Assembly: GCA_963801035.1 (NCBI GenBank)
Contig: CAWDDF010000007.1
Coordinates: 620,001-684,000, forward strand
Direction: 5' to 3'
DNA length: 64,000 bases
DNA from: JACCZX01 sp963801035
GTDB lineage: Bacteria > Pseudomonadota > Gammaproteobacteria > Burkholderiales > Burkholderiaceae_F
The first letter of the stretch is position 1, and every line of letters starts with the position of its first letter. The position numbers and the translations under genes are program-made. This document shows, piece after piece, positions 26,850 to 34,941 of this stretch. The notes beneath the pieces were generated by a model. That model was not told the DNA's origin. It searched no databases and saw nothing but the letters and a program-made list of their open reading frames with translations.

Positions 26850-27886
26850 CAGTTGCCGTTGGTTCTCGCCTAACACTGCGCCGAGCGCGTCTGCTCGACC
26901 GGCCGCGTATCTACGAGTGGCTGACGCAGTCGGATCTGGTAACGAACACGATGGGCACGCCGTTTTATCCCGAACGGCCGGTACCGACGCTTGACGAGTT
27001 TTCGGCCGAGTACGTCAACGCATATTTCGACGGCACACGACCCTATGCCGGCCGTATGTTCGTCATTGTTGCCGGTGGCGACGAAATCGGATGCGTGTCG
27101 CACGGTGCTATCGATCTGCTAAACGACGTCGTCGAGCTCGACATCTGGTTAGCCGAGCGACGCTTGACCAGCCGCGGGCTCGGATCGGAGGCGCTCGTAC
27201 TGCTCGCCGACTGGATGCAAACGAATTACGGCGTCAACCGCTTCCTCGTGCGGCCGTCGCGTCGCAACGTGCGGGCCCTGCGAGCGATGCGCCGTGCTGG
27301 ATTTCGCGAAACGGATTTGCCCGCGGCCGAAGTGATCGAAAAACTGCATTTGCAGCCAGGCGATTATTCAGACGAAGTACTTCTATTCCGCATCCTGCCC
27401 GTTCCCACGACTGTGATGGCGCCGGATCCCGCCCGTATCTACGTTTTTCTCGATAGCGAATTCACCAGTCTGCAGACGCCCGAGCTGATCAGCATCGGCG
27501 CGGTGGCGACGGATTCCACGGCATTCTATGCAGAGGTGCAGGGCTGGAGCCGCGAACGCTCGAGTGAGTTCGTCAAGGAAATCGTCGTGCCGTTGCTTGA
27601 CGGCGACGCAGTGCCGCTGCCACTGGCAGCAGAAGCATTTTCAGCATGGCTCGACGAGCGGGCAGGGCGTGCACCGACGACGATTGTCAGCGACTCGGGC
27701 TACGACCGCTGGGCGCTGACCGAGCTTCTAGGCCGAGAGGATCTGCCAAGTGGCATCGACTGGAAGCGCGTGCCGATTTCGTATGAAGAGATGGACGACG
27801 CGACCAAGCAGATGAACCTGCGCCGTCATCATGCCCTGGACGACGCTAGGGCGCTGCGGCAGCTGGTGATGCATACGGCCGCCTGA
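26846..27886 (+). CDS. GNAT acetyltransferase fused to a DEDDh 3'-5' exonuclease domain
   Basis: 346 residues, two domains. Residues 1-185: GNAT N-acetyltransferase of the RimJ type (LTLRRARLLDRPRIYEWL, an SRGLGSEAL acetyl-CoA loop, VRPSRRNVRALRAMRRAGF). Residues 195-345: exonuclease of the Rv2179c-like class, with DSE in VFLDSEF, Asp in SDSGYDRW and His/Asp in RHHALDDARAL completing a DEDDh set. An internal ATG at 27416 sits exactly at the domain border, so the second domain could also be made alone. It starts at an ATGA overlap with the M14 gene. Substrates of both domains are unknown. Confidence 0.85.
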   Translation: MTVAVGSRLTLRRARLLDRPRIYEWLTQSDLVTNTMGTPFYPERPVPTLDEFSAEYVNAYFDGTRPYAGRMFVIVAGGDEIGCVSHGAIDLLNDVVELDIWLAERRLTSRGLGSEALVLLADWMQTNYGVNRFLVRPSRRNVRALRAMRRAGFRETDLPAAEVIEKLHLQPGDYSDEVLLFRILPVPTTVMAPDPARIYVFLDSEFTSLQTPELISIGAVATDSTAFYAEVQGWSRERSSEFVKEIVVPLLDGDAVPLPLAAEAFSAWLDERAGRAPTTIVSDSGYDRWALTELLGREDLPSGIDWKRVPISYEEMDDATKQMNLRRHHALDDARALRQLVMHTAA

Positions 27887-27911
27887 CGACTTAGCGCGTT
27901 GCTGCGTTTAT

Positions 27912-28301
27912 CTACTGCAGGTCAGCGGCGTGACGCTTCAGTTGATCGAGCGTGACGATCTCGAGCGCCTTCTCGTGTGTCGCCGTCAGCAAGACCTGTG
28001 GCGCAGCGCCGGCGTCGAAGGCTTCCTTCCACCTCGCAACGCAAACGCACCAACGGTCGCCCGGTTTCAGTCCCGGAAAATCGAATTCCGGATGCGGTGT
28101 AACGAGATCGTTACCCCGTTGAACGGAAAAGTCGAGAAACTCCTGCGTGACCTTCACGCACACAGTGTGCGAGCCGATGTCCTGCGGACCCGTGTGGCAA
28201 TACCCGTCGCGATAAAAACCTGTGGCGGGAGAGTCACAACATCCACTTAGGTCGCCGCCCAGAACATTTCGAGCGGACGAGGGCTTGTCCGGGTCGCGCA
28301 T
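27912..28301 (-). CDS. DUF2237 family protein
   Basis: 129-residue protein of unknown function. NVLGG, SPATGFYRDGYC, GPQDIGSHTVC, FLDFS, RGNDL and FPGLKPGDRWCVCVARWKEA are the family core. Several conserved cysteines are present (CC, C-H-TGP, CVC). The start codon at 28301 abuts the palindromic element beginning at 28304, so its leader and any ribosome-binding site lie inside that element. It is the last of the minus-strand genes of this block. Confidence 0.87.
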   Translation of the reverse strand: MRDPDKPSSARNVLGGDLSGCCDSPATGFYRDGYCHTGPQDIGSHTVCVKVTQEFLDFSVQRGNDLVTPHPEFDFPGLKPGDRWCVCVARWKEAFDAGAAPQVLLTATHEKALEIVTLDQLKRHAADLQ

Positions 28302-28303
28302 CT

Positions 28304-28571
28304 AGGGCCTGCTCACCCTAAAACATGAGATGCGTTGGGTCGCAATGCGGATGGCTGCGCGAAGAGCGGCGCTGCCGAATGGTGGTTCCATTCGCAAGCC
28401 GCTCGCCAAAGCAGACGCCGCATTTCGACCCAACCCGGAGGGAAAGGCCGCTTGCGGGCGCATTGCGTCGTTGTCGCTCGCTAATTGGTATGCACCAACG
28501 GCGCTCGCGACGCCTAGCACTGCATCCCGCAATCGGCTTTTCGCACTCATGTTTTGGGGTGAGCAGGCCCT
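28304..28571. repeat. 268-bp palindromic, cruciform-capable element with 26-bp terminal inverted repeats (MITE-like)
   Basis: The left end 28304-28329 and right end 28546-28571 are inverted repeats matching at 25 of 26 positions. Inside are two long hairpins. The first is 28335-28433 (outer stem 28335-28350 with 28418-28433, 15 of 16; apical stem GAATGG/CCATTC at 28377-28393). The second is about 28448-28536 (outer stem CCGCTTGCGGG with CCCGCAATCGG; apical TTGGT/ACCAA at 28485-28498). No coding frame fits. It fills the whole gap between the DUF2237 start and the stop of the upstream lipoprotein gene. The lack of a transposase and the symmetrical ends suggest a non-autonomous mobile element. 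Confidence 0.8.
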
Positions 28572-29245
28572 TAGCTCTTGCCGTCGCGCGTCGGGCGAGG
28601 TTCGGGCGGCGGCAGCGAATCTGCGACGCGTTCAAGCCAGGGTACGAACTCATCGAGTACTGCGGTCAGTGCCTGGCTCAGCGCGGCGACGGCCGACGGC
28701 GCGTTCTCCTGTGCGACCGGCGCAGACGCGGCGAAGCGCTTACGCTCGACCAGATTGCGCCCGCGGCGTTCGATCAGCTCTGCCGTCACTTCGACTCGCG
28801 CGGTACCCGTGGCCACATCGTGAACCAGCTCGTTGACACCGACGTTCAGGATCAGTCCTCCGCCAACACCGCTGCCAAGGCGTGCGACGGAGTCAAAAAT
28901 TCGGCGCGCTTCGATTCGCTCCGTTAACAAAGCCACGACGCGTTCGGAGGGACGATCGGTCCAGCTTGCGAATTGATAGAACTGGCGTTGCTGCGCGGCC
29001 CTCGTGTAGGCCATCGAATAGGTATCTCCGATCGACTCGGACGGCAACGTAGAGAGCAGCAACCGACGGTCGATCGGCGTCGCACGCGGCTGCACCTTAG
29101 GAGAAAGATCCGCGAGGCGGTACTGCGAGAGTGCCGTTCCATCGCCACCCAGGCCGATGCTGAAGCAGCCGGCGACGGATGCTGCTATGCACGCGATGAA
29201 CACCATGCGCCCACGACGCAAGCTGCGCAAACTCAGCCTACTCAC
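28571..29245 (-). CDS. PqiC-like ABC-transport auxiliary outer-membrane lipoprotein
   Basis: 224 residues. A lipoprotein signal peptide with lipobox VAGC places the acylated Cys at 27. The body matches the DUF330/PqiC family (YRLADL, FYQFASWTDRPSERV, LNVGVNEL, ELIERRGRNLVERKRF). PqiC-type proteins dock MCE lipid carriers at the outer membrane. The start overlaps the end of the MCE gene by 8 bp. The TAA stop sits at the right edge of the palindromic element. Confidence 0.87.
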   Translation of the reverse strand: MSRLSLRSLRRGRMVFIACIAASVAGCFSIGLGGDGTALSQYRLADLSPKVQPRATPIDRRLLLSTLPSESIGDTYSMAYTRAAQQRQFYQFASWTDRPSERVVALLTERIEARRIFDSVARLGSGVGGGLILNVGVNELVHDVATGTARVEVTAELIERRGRNLVERKRFAASAPVAQENAPSAVAALSQALTAVLDEFVPWLERVADSLPPPEPRPTRDGKS

Positions 29246-30176
29246 CCGGCCCCCTTTGCGTTTTGCCGGGACCTAGTAATGCAGCACGCGGGTCGCGCAA
29301 CTGATCGAGCAGCCGTGTCAATGCTTCGACGGTAGCCCGCAGCTCGATCACAGCGACTGTGAATTGTTCGTCGGTCGACGATGCCACGTCCGATAAGGTG
29401 CGCGTCAGCGCCAGGGTCTGCTTCTCGAGCGCATTGGCTGCAGCTGAAACGTCTTTCAACGTCTGGTCGGCTTGCTTCAAGGCTGGAGGGAGCTGACTAC
29501 CCGTGGTTTCTGCCAACTGTGAAAACCGGTTTCCGGCACGCCCGACTTCGATCGCGGCCGAGTTCATCGTGACCAAGGTCCTATCGAGATCTTTCATGCG
29601 CTGGTTGAGCCCGGCTGTCAGATCTCTGATGTTGGCGAGCGACGATGTCACTGCAGCGCGATTCTCCGCCGTCAGCAGCATATTGATGTTCTCTAGCGTC
29701 TCGGCAGCGATGTCGCCGATGCGGCCGACCTTGCCAGCGATCGCGTCGAAGCTGGACTCGCCTTCGGCGATCACCGGATAAGACTGGCCATCCTTGATCT
29801 CTGTCAGCGGTGGTCCGGCGGGCTCGGGTGTGATCAGCGTGATGCGCGCGATGCCGGTCACGAAGTTGCGTACGACGATCGCGACCGTATTGGCACGGAC
29901 CGGAGCACGTGGGTCGGTACGAATCGTCACGCGCACGCGATTGATTTTCTCGGCCAGCAGATCGTAGTCTTCGACGCGTCCGATCTTTATTCCGCGCATG
30001 TCGACATCGGCACCGATCTGCAGTCCATCGAGCGGTTGCCGCTCGAAGAAGATCGTGTAGTACTTGAAATCGCCGCGGCCTCCGGCGCGATTCAGCCAGA
30101 CGGCGGCCGCAATCAGCGCCGCGACCAGCACGATCAGCGCTATTCCGACGTAGGTGTACTTGGCTTCGGCTTCCAT
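29238..30176 (-). CDS. MCE-domain (MlaD-type) periplasmic lipid-binding subunit
   Basis: 312 residues. One N-terminal transmembrane helix (YVGIALIVLVAALIAAAVWL) is followed by a single MCE domain at about residues 38-120 (YYTIFFERQPLDGLQIGADVDMRGIKIGRV region). A long helical, coiled-coil-like C-terminus with heptads around ALEKQTLALTRTL follows. It forms the hexameric lipid channel of an Mla-like transporter. It is preceded by the ATPase and permease genes and followed by a PqiC-like lipoprotein, so the system is complete without separate MlaB or MlaC. Confidence 0.88.
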   Translation of the reverse strand: MEAEAKYTYVGIALIVLVAALIAAAVWLNRAGGRGDFKYYTIFFERQPLDGLQIGADVDMRGIKIGRVEDYDLLAEKINRVRVTIRTDPRAPVRANTVAIVVRNFVTGIARITLITPEPAGPPLTEIKDGQSYPVIAEGESSFDAIAGKVGRIGDIAAETLENINMLLTAENRAAVTSSLANIRDLTAGLNQRMKDLDRTLVTMNSAAIEVGRAGNRFSQLAETTGSQLPPALKQADQTLKDVSAAANALEKQTLALTRTLSDVASSTDEQFTVAVIELRATVEALTRLLDQLRDPRAALLGPGKTQRGPGE

Positions 30177-30218
30177 CGTCGGCGGATTCTACGAGACGGG
30201 CTCGTCTGTGGGGCTCAA

Positions 30219-30969
30219 TCATCGTGCGCACCGAAAAGTACGACTTGATCCACTCGTTGTCGGATTGCAGTATCTGATCAATCGTGCCGTCGGCAAGTAC
30301 CTTTCCTCCGTGCAGCACAATGATGCGATCGACCACCGTGAGCAGCGTGTCCAGGTCGTGCGTCACCAGAAACACCGTGATGTCGAGGTCGTCGACCAGC
30401 GAGCGCACCAATTGATCAAATGCGCGCGCCGTCGTCGGATCGAGTCCTGAGGTCGGCTCGTCGAGAAACACCACCTCGGGCTCCAGCGCAAGAGCACGCG
30501 CTATGGCAGCGCGCTTGCGCATGCCGCCGGACAGCTCACTCGGCATCTTCTCCGCCGCGTCGGGTCCCAGTCCTGCCTGCGCCAGCCGCAGCTTTACCAG
30601 CGGATCGAGCAGGTCAGGTGGTACCCGCGAATGTTCCAGTAACGGCACCGCAACGTTCTGTGCAACGGTCATCGAAGAAAACAGCGCACCGTCCTGAAAC
30701 ATCATTCCGAAGCGACGACGCATTGCGTTCAGCTGGTCCTCCGAGTCTCGCCAGACGTCGGTGCCGAGCAGGCAAATTCTTCCGTCCGTGGGACGCTGCA
30801 AGCCGATGATCTCGCGCAGCAGCACCGACTTTCCGGTTCCGCTGCCGCCGATCAGAGCGGTCAGAGTTCCACGTTGCAACGTGAAGCTGATGCCGTTATG
30901 CACCGTCTGCTCGCCAAAGCGCGTGACGACCGAATCGACTTCAAGGACCGTGTCAGATCGTTCCTTCAT
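30219..30969 (-). CDS. MlaF-type ABC transporter ATPase, apparent frameshift at its 3' end
   Basis: Energises the MCE lipid transporter. Walker A GGSGTGKS, Q-loop MMFQDGALFSS, signature LSGGMRKRAAIARAL, Walker B VVFLDEPTSGLD and H-loop LVTHDLDT are intact, and the start ATG overlaps the permease stop (ATGA). After SDNEWIKSYF the reading frame does not stop but runs nearly 600 bp through the MCE gene. Dropping one T from the T4 run at 30234-30237 (minus strand) gives a stop at 30219 and a normal length of about 250 residues. I report that reconstructed end; an indel error is likely. Confidence 0.8.
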
Positions 30970-32114
30970 ATTCCGAGTTCCTGAAAGAACACGGCGAACG
31001 CTGCGTCGAGCAAAATGACCGAGACAATGCTTTGTACGACGGTCGACGTGGTTGCCATTCCAACCGCGCGCGTATCGCGCTCGACCGACATTCCCATGCG
31101 GCACCCGATCACGGCAATGACCAGCGCAAACACCGGCGCCTTCGCAAGGCCTACCAGCGGATGCGAAATGTCGAGTCCATCGCGCAGTCGTGCGATGAAG
31201 GTCGTCGGCGTGACATCGAGCATCGAGTCTGCAACTACGATGGCGCCGCTCAGGCTCATCAAGTCGCCAATGAACACCAGTAGAGGCATCGCGACCATCA
31301 GGGCGATCACACGCGGCAGCACCAGCACATCCATCGGCGAAAGCCCGAGCGTGCGAATCGCATCGGTCTCTTCGGTGAGCTTCATCGCACCGAGCTGCGC
31401 AGTGAACGCTGCGCCTGAACGGCCGGCCACAATTACCGCGACGATGATCGGCGCGAATTCGCGCGTCATTCCGATGCCGACGCCATCGACAACGAAAATG
31501 TTGGCACCAAACTGTTCGGCCTGCAGGCCCAGCAGGTACGTGAAGACGACGCCTATCAATAGTGTGACGAGAGCGACGACAGGAATGGCGTTCAGACACA
31601 CCTGTTCGAATTGCACCGCGAGTTCTCGCACACGCAACGAGTGCGGGCGCAACACGCCATGCGCAAGACCAGCTACGGTTGCACCGAGAAAATTAACATC
31701 GCCGATCACGCCGTGGCCTACTTCGATTCCACGTCGGCCGATCATTTCGACGATGCGCTCGCTATGGTGCGCGGTCGGCGCACGTGCCGAGTCGAGGCGC
31801 TTGAGCACTTGCTCGACGATGCGCAGCTCGTTCTGTGCAAAGCCCATCATCTGTGCCCGCGACTCCCCTGCGGATTCGAGATATTCAAGCAACGCAAGGG
31901 CGCCCGCCGAATCAATCTCGGCGATTTTGCTGCCGTCAACAATGACTTTCGGCGGCAGTTTCAGGGGCGACAGTTGTGTCGTGATGCGCTCAAGAAACGA
32001 CAAGCGCCAGGAGCCGGTCAGTTGAAGGACTGCGGCATCCGCTCCTTGCGGAACTAAGACTGCGTTAGGCGCGACACTCGGGTCGCGCTGTCCGTCGTCA
32101 TCGCCGGAGCTCAC
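30966..32114 (-). CDS. STAS-MlaE fusion permease of MCE lipid transporter
   Basis: 382 residues. An N-terminal STAS domain (about 25-105; VIVDGSKIAEIDSAGALALLEYL) is fused to an MlaE permease (about 130-382) with LIGVVFTYLLGLQAEQFGAN, MTREFAPIIVAVIVAGRSGAAFTAQLGAMKLTEE and several helices. In E. coli the STAS protein MlaB is separate. The start is a GTG at 32114 overlapping the aconitase stop (GTGA), which couples this transporter to the TCA-cycle genes upstream. Confidence 0.9.
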   Translation of the reverse strand: MSSGDDDGQRDPSVAPNAVLVPQGADAAVLQLTGSWRLSFLERITTQLSPLKLPPKVIVDGSKIAEIDSAGALALLEYLESAGESRAQMMGFAQNELRIVEQVLKRLDSARAPTAHHSERIVEMIGRRGIEVGHGVIGDVNFLGATVAGLAHGVLRPHSLRVRELAVQFEQVCLNAIPVVALVTLLIGVVFTYLLGLQAEQFGANIFVVDGVGIGMTREFAPIIVAVIVAGRSGAAFTAQLGAMKLTEETDAIRTLGLSPMDVLVLPRVIALMVAMPLLVFIGDLMSLSGAIVVADSMLDVTPTTFIARLRDGLDISHPLVGLAKAPVFALVIAVIGCRMGMSVERDTRAVGMATTSTVVQSIVSVILLDAAFAVFFQELGI

Positions 32115-34933
32115 GCCGCCAGCAGTTGCCGCAACACAAACGGCAGAATGCCACCGTGCTTGTAGTACTCGACCTCAATAGGAGTGTCGATGCGGAGTTT
32201 GATCGTCACCCTTTGCGTCTTGCCACCGGCGCGATAAATGACCAACGTAGCGTCCTGCTGCGGTTTGATGCCGCCTTCAAGACCTTCGATATCGAAGGTC
32301 TCGTTTCCGATGAGCTTCAGCGTCTGTGCGCTGTCGCTGTCGAGGAACTGTAGTGGCAACACACCCATGCCAACCAGGTTGCTGCGGTGAATACGCTCGA
32401 AGCTGCGCGCGATGACCGCTTTTACGCCGAGTAGTTGAGTGCCCTTTGCCGCCCAGTCGCGAGACGATCCGGTGCCGTATTCCTCGCCGCCGAATACGAC
32501 CGTTGGCACGCCTTCTTCCATGTACTTCATTGCCGCGTCGTAGATCGACATCAGTTCGCCCGAGGGCTGCAGAAGCGTGAACCCGCCCTCGATTCGCGAG
32601 CCGTCGGCCTGCTCCGGAATCATCAAGTTCTTGATACGCACGTTCGCAAACGTTCCGCGCATCATCACTTCATGATTGCCGCGCCGTGCGCCATATGAGT
32701 TGAAGTCAGCCTTCAGCACGTTGTTCGCGATCAGCCATTGTCCGGCGGGTGATGTGTCCTTGATCGCACCTGCCGGTGAGATGTGATCGGTCGTGATCGA
32801 GTCGCCGAAGATGCCGAGCGCACGAGCGCCCCTGACCGCCGTCGATGCCGCAGTCGGCTGCATCGCGAAATCTTCGAAAAACGGCGGTTTCGCGATGTAT
32901 GTTGACTTTGGCCACGTGTAGACCTGGCCCGAAACGCTGCCGACCTTATTCCAAAGCTCGCCCGGATCGGTCTTCACTTTCGCGTAGTTCGCCTCGTACG
33001 CCTGTGGGTCCATCGCATATTTCATCAGCGCGTAAATCTCGTCCGAGCTCGGCCACACGTCGCCCAGCCAAACGTCTTTGCCGTGAGAGTTCTTTCCGAG
33101 CGGCTCGGTCATCAGGTCTTTCAGCACGGTGCCCGCGATTGCATACGCAACGACCAGCGGCGGCGATGCGAGGAAATTCGCTTTCAGGTTCGGATGTATG
33201 CGCGCTTCGAAGTTGCGGTTGCCCGACAGCACTGCGGCACACACCAGGTTATTGCTGATGATTGTTTCGTTGATCTCGGGCGACAAGTCACCGGCGTTAC
33301 CGATGCAGGTAGTGCAGCCGTATGCAGCCAACGAAAAGCCGAGCTTCTCAAGGTAGGGCAGCAGGCCGGTCTTCTGCAGATAGTCGGTGACGATGCGCGA
33401 GCCAGGCGCCAGGGACGTCTTGATGTGCTTTTGCACCGTCAAGCCCGCCTCAACCGACTTCTTCGCCAGCAAACCGGCCGCCAGCAGTACGCCTGGATTG
33501 CTCGTGTTGGTGCACGACGTGATCGCGGCGATCAAGACGTCCCCGTCGGCAATCGCTACGCCGCCTAGCTCCCGTGCAGGCAGAGGCTGTACCAGCGGGC
33601 GATTGCCTTTCATCTCCACCACGTCCCGCGGCGCTCCATCAGGAGTCGGCGGGCCCGATCCTGCACGTACGCCATTGTCGGTTCCCAACGAAAACCGTTG
33701 CGACAGGCGCGCTCCAGGCTGATTGAATCCGTTCTCGAGTACGGAGGCCGAAAACAGTCGCGTGAATTCGCGCTTTACATTGCCGATCTCGATTCGGTCC
33801 TGTGGGCGCTTCGGCCCGGCAAGCGAGGGCGCGACGGTGCCCAGATCGAGCGACACGACCGACGAGTAATCGATGGCGCCGGCCTTCGGAATGCCGAACA
33901 GACCCTGTGCGCGAAAGTAGGCCTCGAAGGCCGCCAGCTCGTCGTGCGTGCGCCCGGTGCCTTCGAAGTATGAGATTGTCTTTTCGTCCACGGGAAAAAA
34001 TCCCATCGTCGCGCCGTACTCGGGGGCCATGTTGCCGATGGTTGCGCGATCCGGGACCGCCAGGCTCGCGGTGCCTTCGCCGAAGAACTCGACGAACTTG
34101 CCGACGACTTTGGCCTTGCGCAGCAGTTCGGTGATCGACAACACCAGATCTGTGGCGGTCACGCCTTCGCGCAGCTTGCCTTTCAGATGCACGCCGACTA
34201 CGTCGGGTGTCAGGAAATAAACCGGCTGGCCGAGCATTCCCGCTTCAGCTTCGATGCCGCCGACGCCCCAGCCGACAACTCCGATGCCGTTGATCATCGT
34301 CGTATGACTGTCGGTGCCGACCAGCGTGTCGGGATAGTAGATGCCGTCTTTCTTGTACACGCCGCGCGCGAGGTATTCGAGGTTGATCTGATGCACGATG
34401 CCGAAGCCGGGCGGCACGACGCCGAACGTGTCGAATGCCTGCATGCCCCACTTCATGAACTCATAGCGCTCGCGATTGCGCTGAAACTCGAGCTTCATGT
34501 TCAGATCGAGTGCGTCCTTGGTGCCGTAGTGATCGACCATCACCGAGTGATCGACAACCAGATCGACGGGTACCAGCGGCTCGATTGTCTTCGCGTTCTT
34601 GCCCATCGCGTCAGCCACGTTGCGCATCGCCGCGAGATCGGCGAGCAGAGGGACACCGGTGAAGTCCTGCAGCACAACGCGCGCGACGACGAACGGAATC
34701 TCGTCGGTGCGGGTGGCTCCCGGCTTCCAGCTCGCAAGCTGGCGCACATGCTCCTCGGTGACTTTGACGCCGTCACAGTTGCGCAACACCGATTCGAGCA
34801 CGATGCGAATCGAAACCGGCAGGCGAGAGACTTTGCCGAGGCCCGCGGCCTCGAGTGCCGCCAGGTTGTAGAACTTGCCGCGCTTCGGGCCGACGTTGAA
34901 TTCTTGCAGTGAGTTGAACAGGTTGTGCGCCAT
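32111..34933 (-). CDS. acnA: Aconitate hydratase A
   Basis: Interconverts citrate and isocitrate; a 4Fe-4S enzyme. 940 residues from the ATG at 34933; a longer frame from 35008 overlaps prpD and is not used. The cluster cysteines are in ITSCTNTSNP and YGCTTCIGNAG. The C-terminal swivel domain has EEYGTGSSRDWAAKGT and RSFERIHRSNLVGMG. Transcribed with prpD 8 bp upstream. Given that context it may also serve the 2-methylcitrate cycle by hydrating 2-methylaconitate. Confidence 0.95.
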   Translation of the reverse strand: MAHNLFNSLQEFNVGPKRGKFYNLAALEAAGLGKVSRLPVSIRIVLESVLRNCDGVKVTEEHVRQLASWKPGATRTDEIPFVVARVVLQDFTGVPLLADLAAMRNVADAMGKNAKTIEPLVPVDLVVDHSVMVDHYGTKDALDLNMKLEFQRNRERYEFMKWGMQAFDTFGVVPPGFGIVHQINLEYLARGVYKKDGIYYPDTLVGTDSHTTMINGIGVVGWGVGGIEAEAGMLGQPVYFLTPDVVGVHLKGKLREGVTATDLVLSITELLRKAKVVGKFVEFFGEGTASLAVPDRATIGNMAPEYGATMGFFPVDEKTISYFEGTGRTHDELAAFEAYFRAQGLFGIPKAGAIDYSSVVSLDLGTVAPSLAGPKRPQDRIEIGNVKREFTRLFSASVLENGFNQPGARLSQRFSLGTDNGVRAGSGPPTPDGAPRDVVEMKGNRPLVQPLPARELGGVAIADGDVLIAAITSCTNTSNPGVLLAAGLLAKKSVEAGLTVQKHIKTSLAPGSRIVTDYLQKTGLLPYLEKLGFSLAAYGCTTCIGNAGDLSPEINETIISNNLVCAAVLSGNRNFEARIHPNLKANFLASPPLVVAYAIAGTVLKDLMTEPLGKNSHGKDVWLGDVWPSSDEIYALMKYAMDPQAYEANYAKVKTDPGELWNKVGSVSGQVYTWPKSTYIAKPPFFEDFAMQPTAASTAVRGARALGIFGDSITTDHISPAGAIKDTSPAGQWLIANNVLKADFNSYGARRGNHEVMMRGTFANVRIKNLMIPEQADGSRIEGGFTLLQPSGELMSIYDAAMKYMEEGVPTVVFGGEEYGTGSSRDWAAKGTQLLGVKAVIARSFERIHRSNLVGMGVLPLQFLDSDSAQTLKLIGNETFDIEGLEGGIKPQQDATLVIYRAGGKTQRVTIKLRIDTPIEVEYYKHGGILPFVLRQLLAA

Positions 34934-34941
34934 CAATGACC

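Noticed and set aside
28304..28571. Palindromic element as a complete insertion sequence
   Set aside because: Only 268 bp and no transposase frame; at most a non-autonomous element.
31015..32025. 336-codon plus-strand frame across the MlaE permease gene
   Set aside because: Antisense of a confidently identified permease; Ser/Thr/Arg-rich composition typical of a shadow frame in GC-rich DNA.
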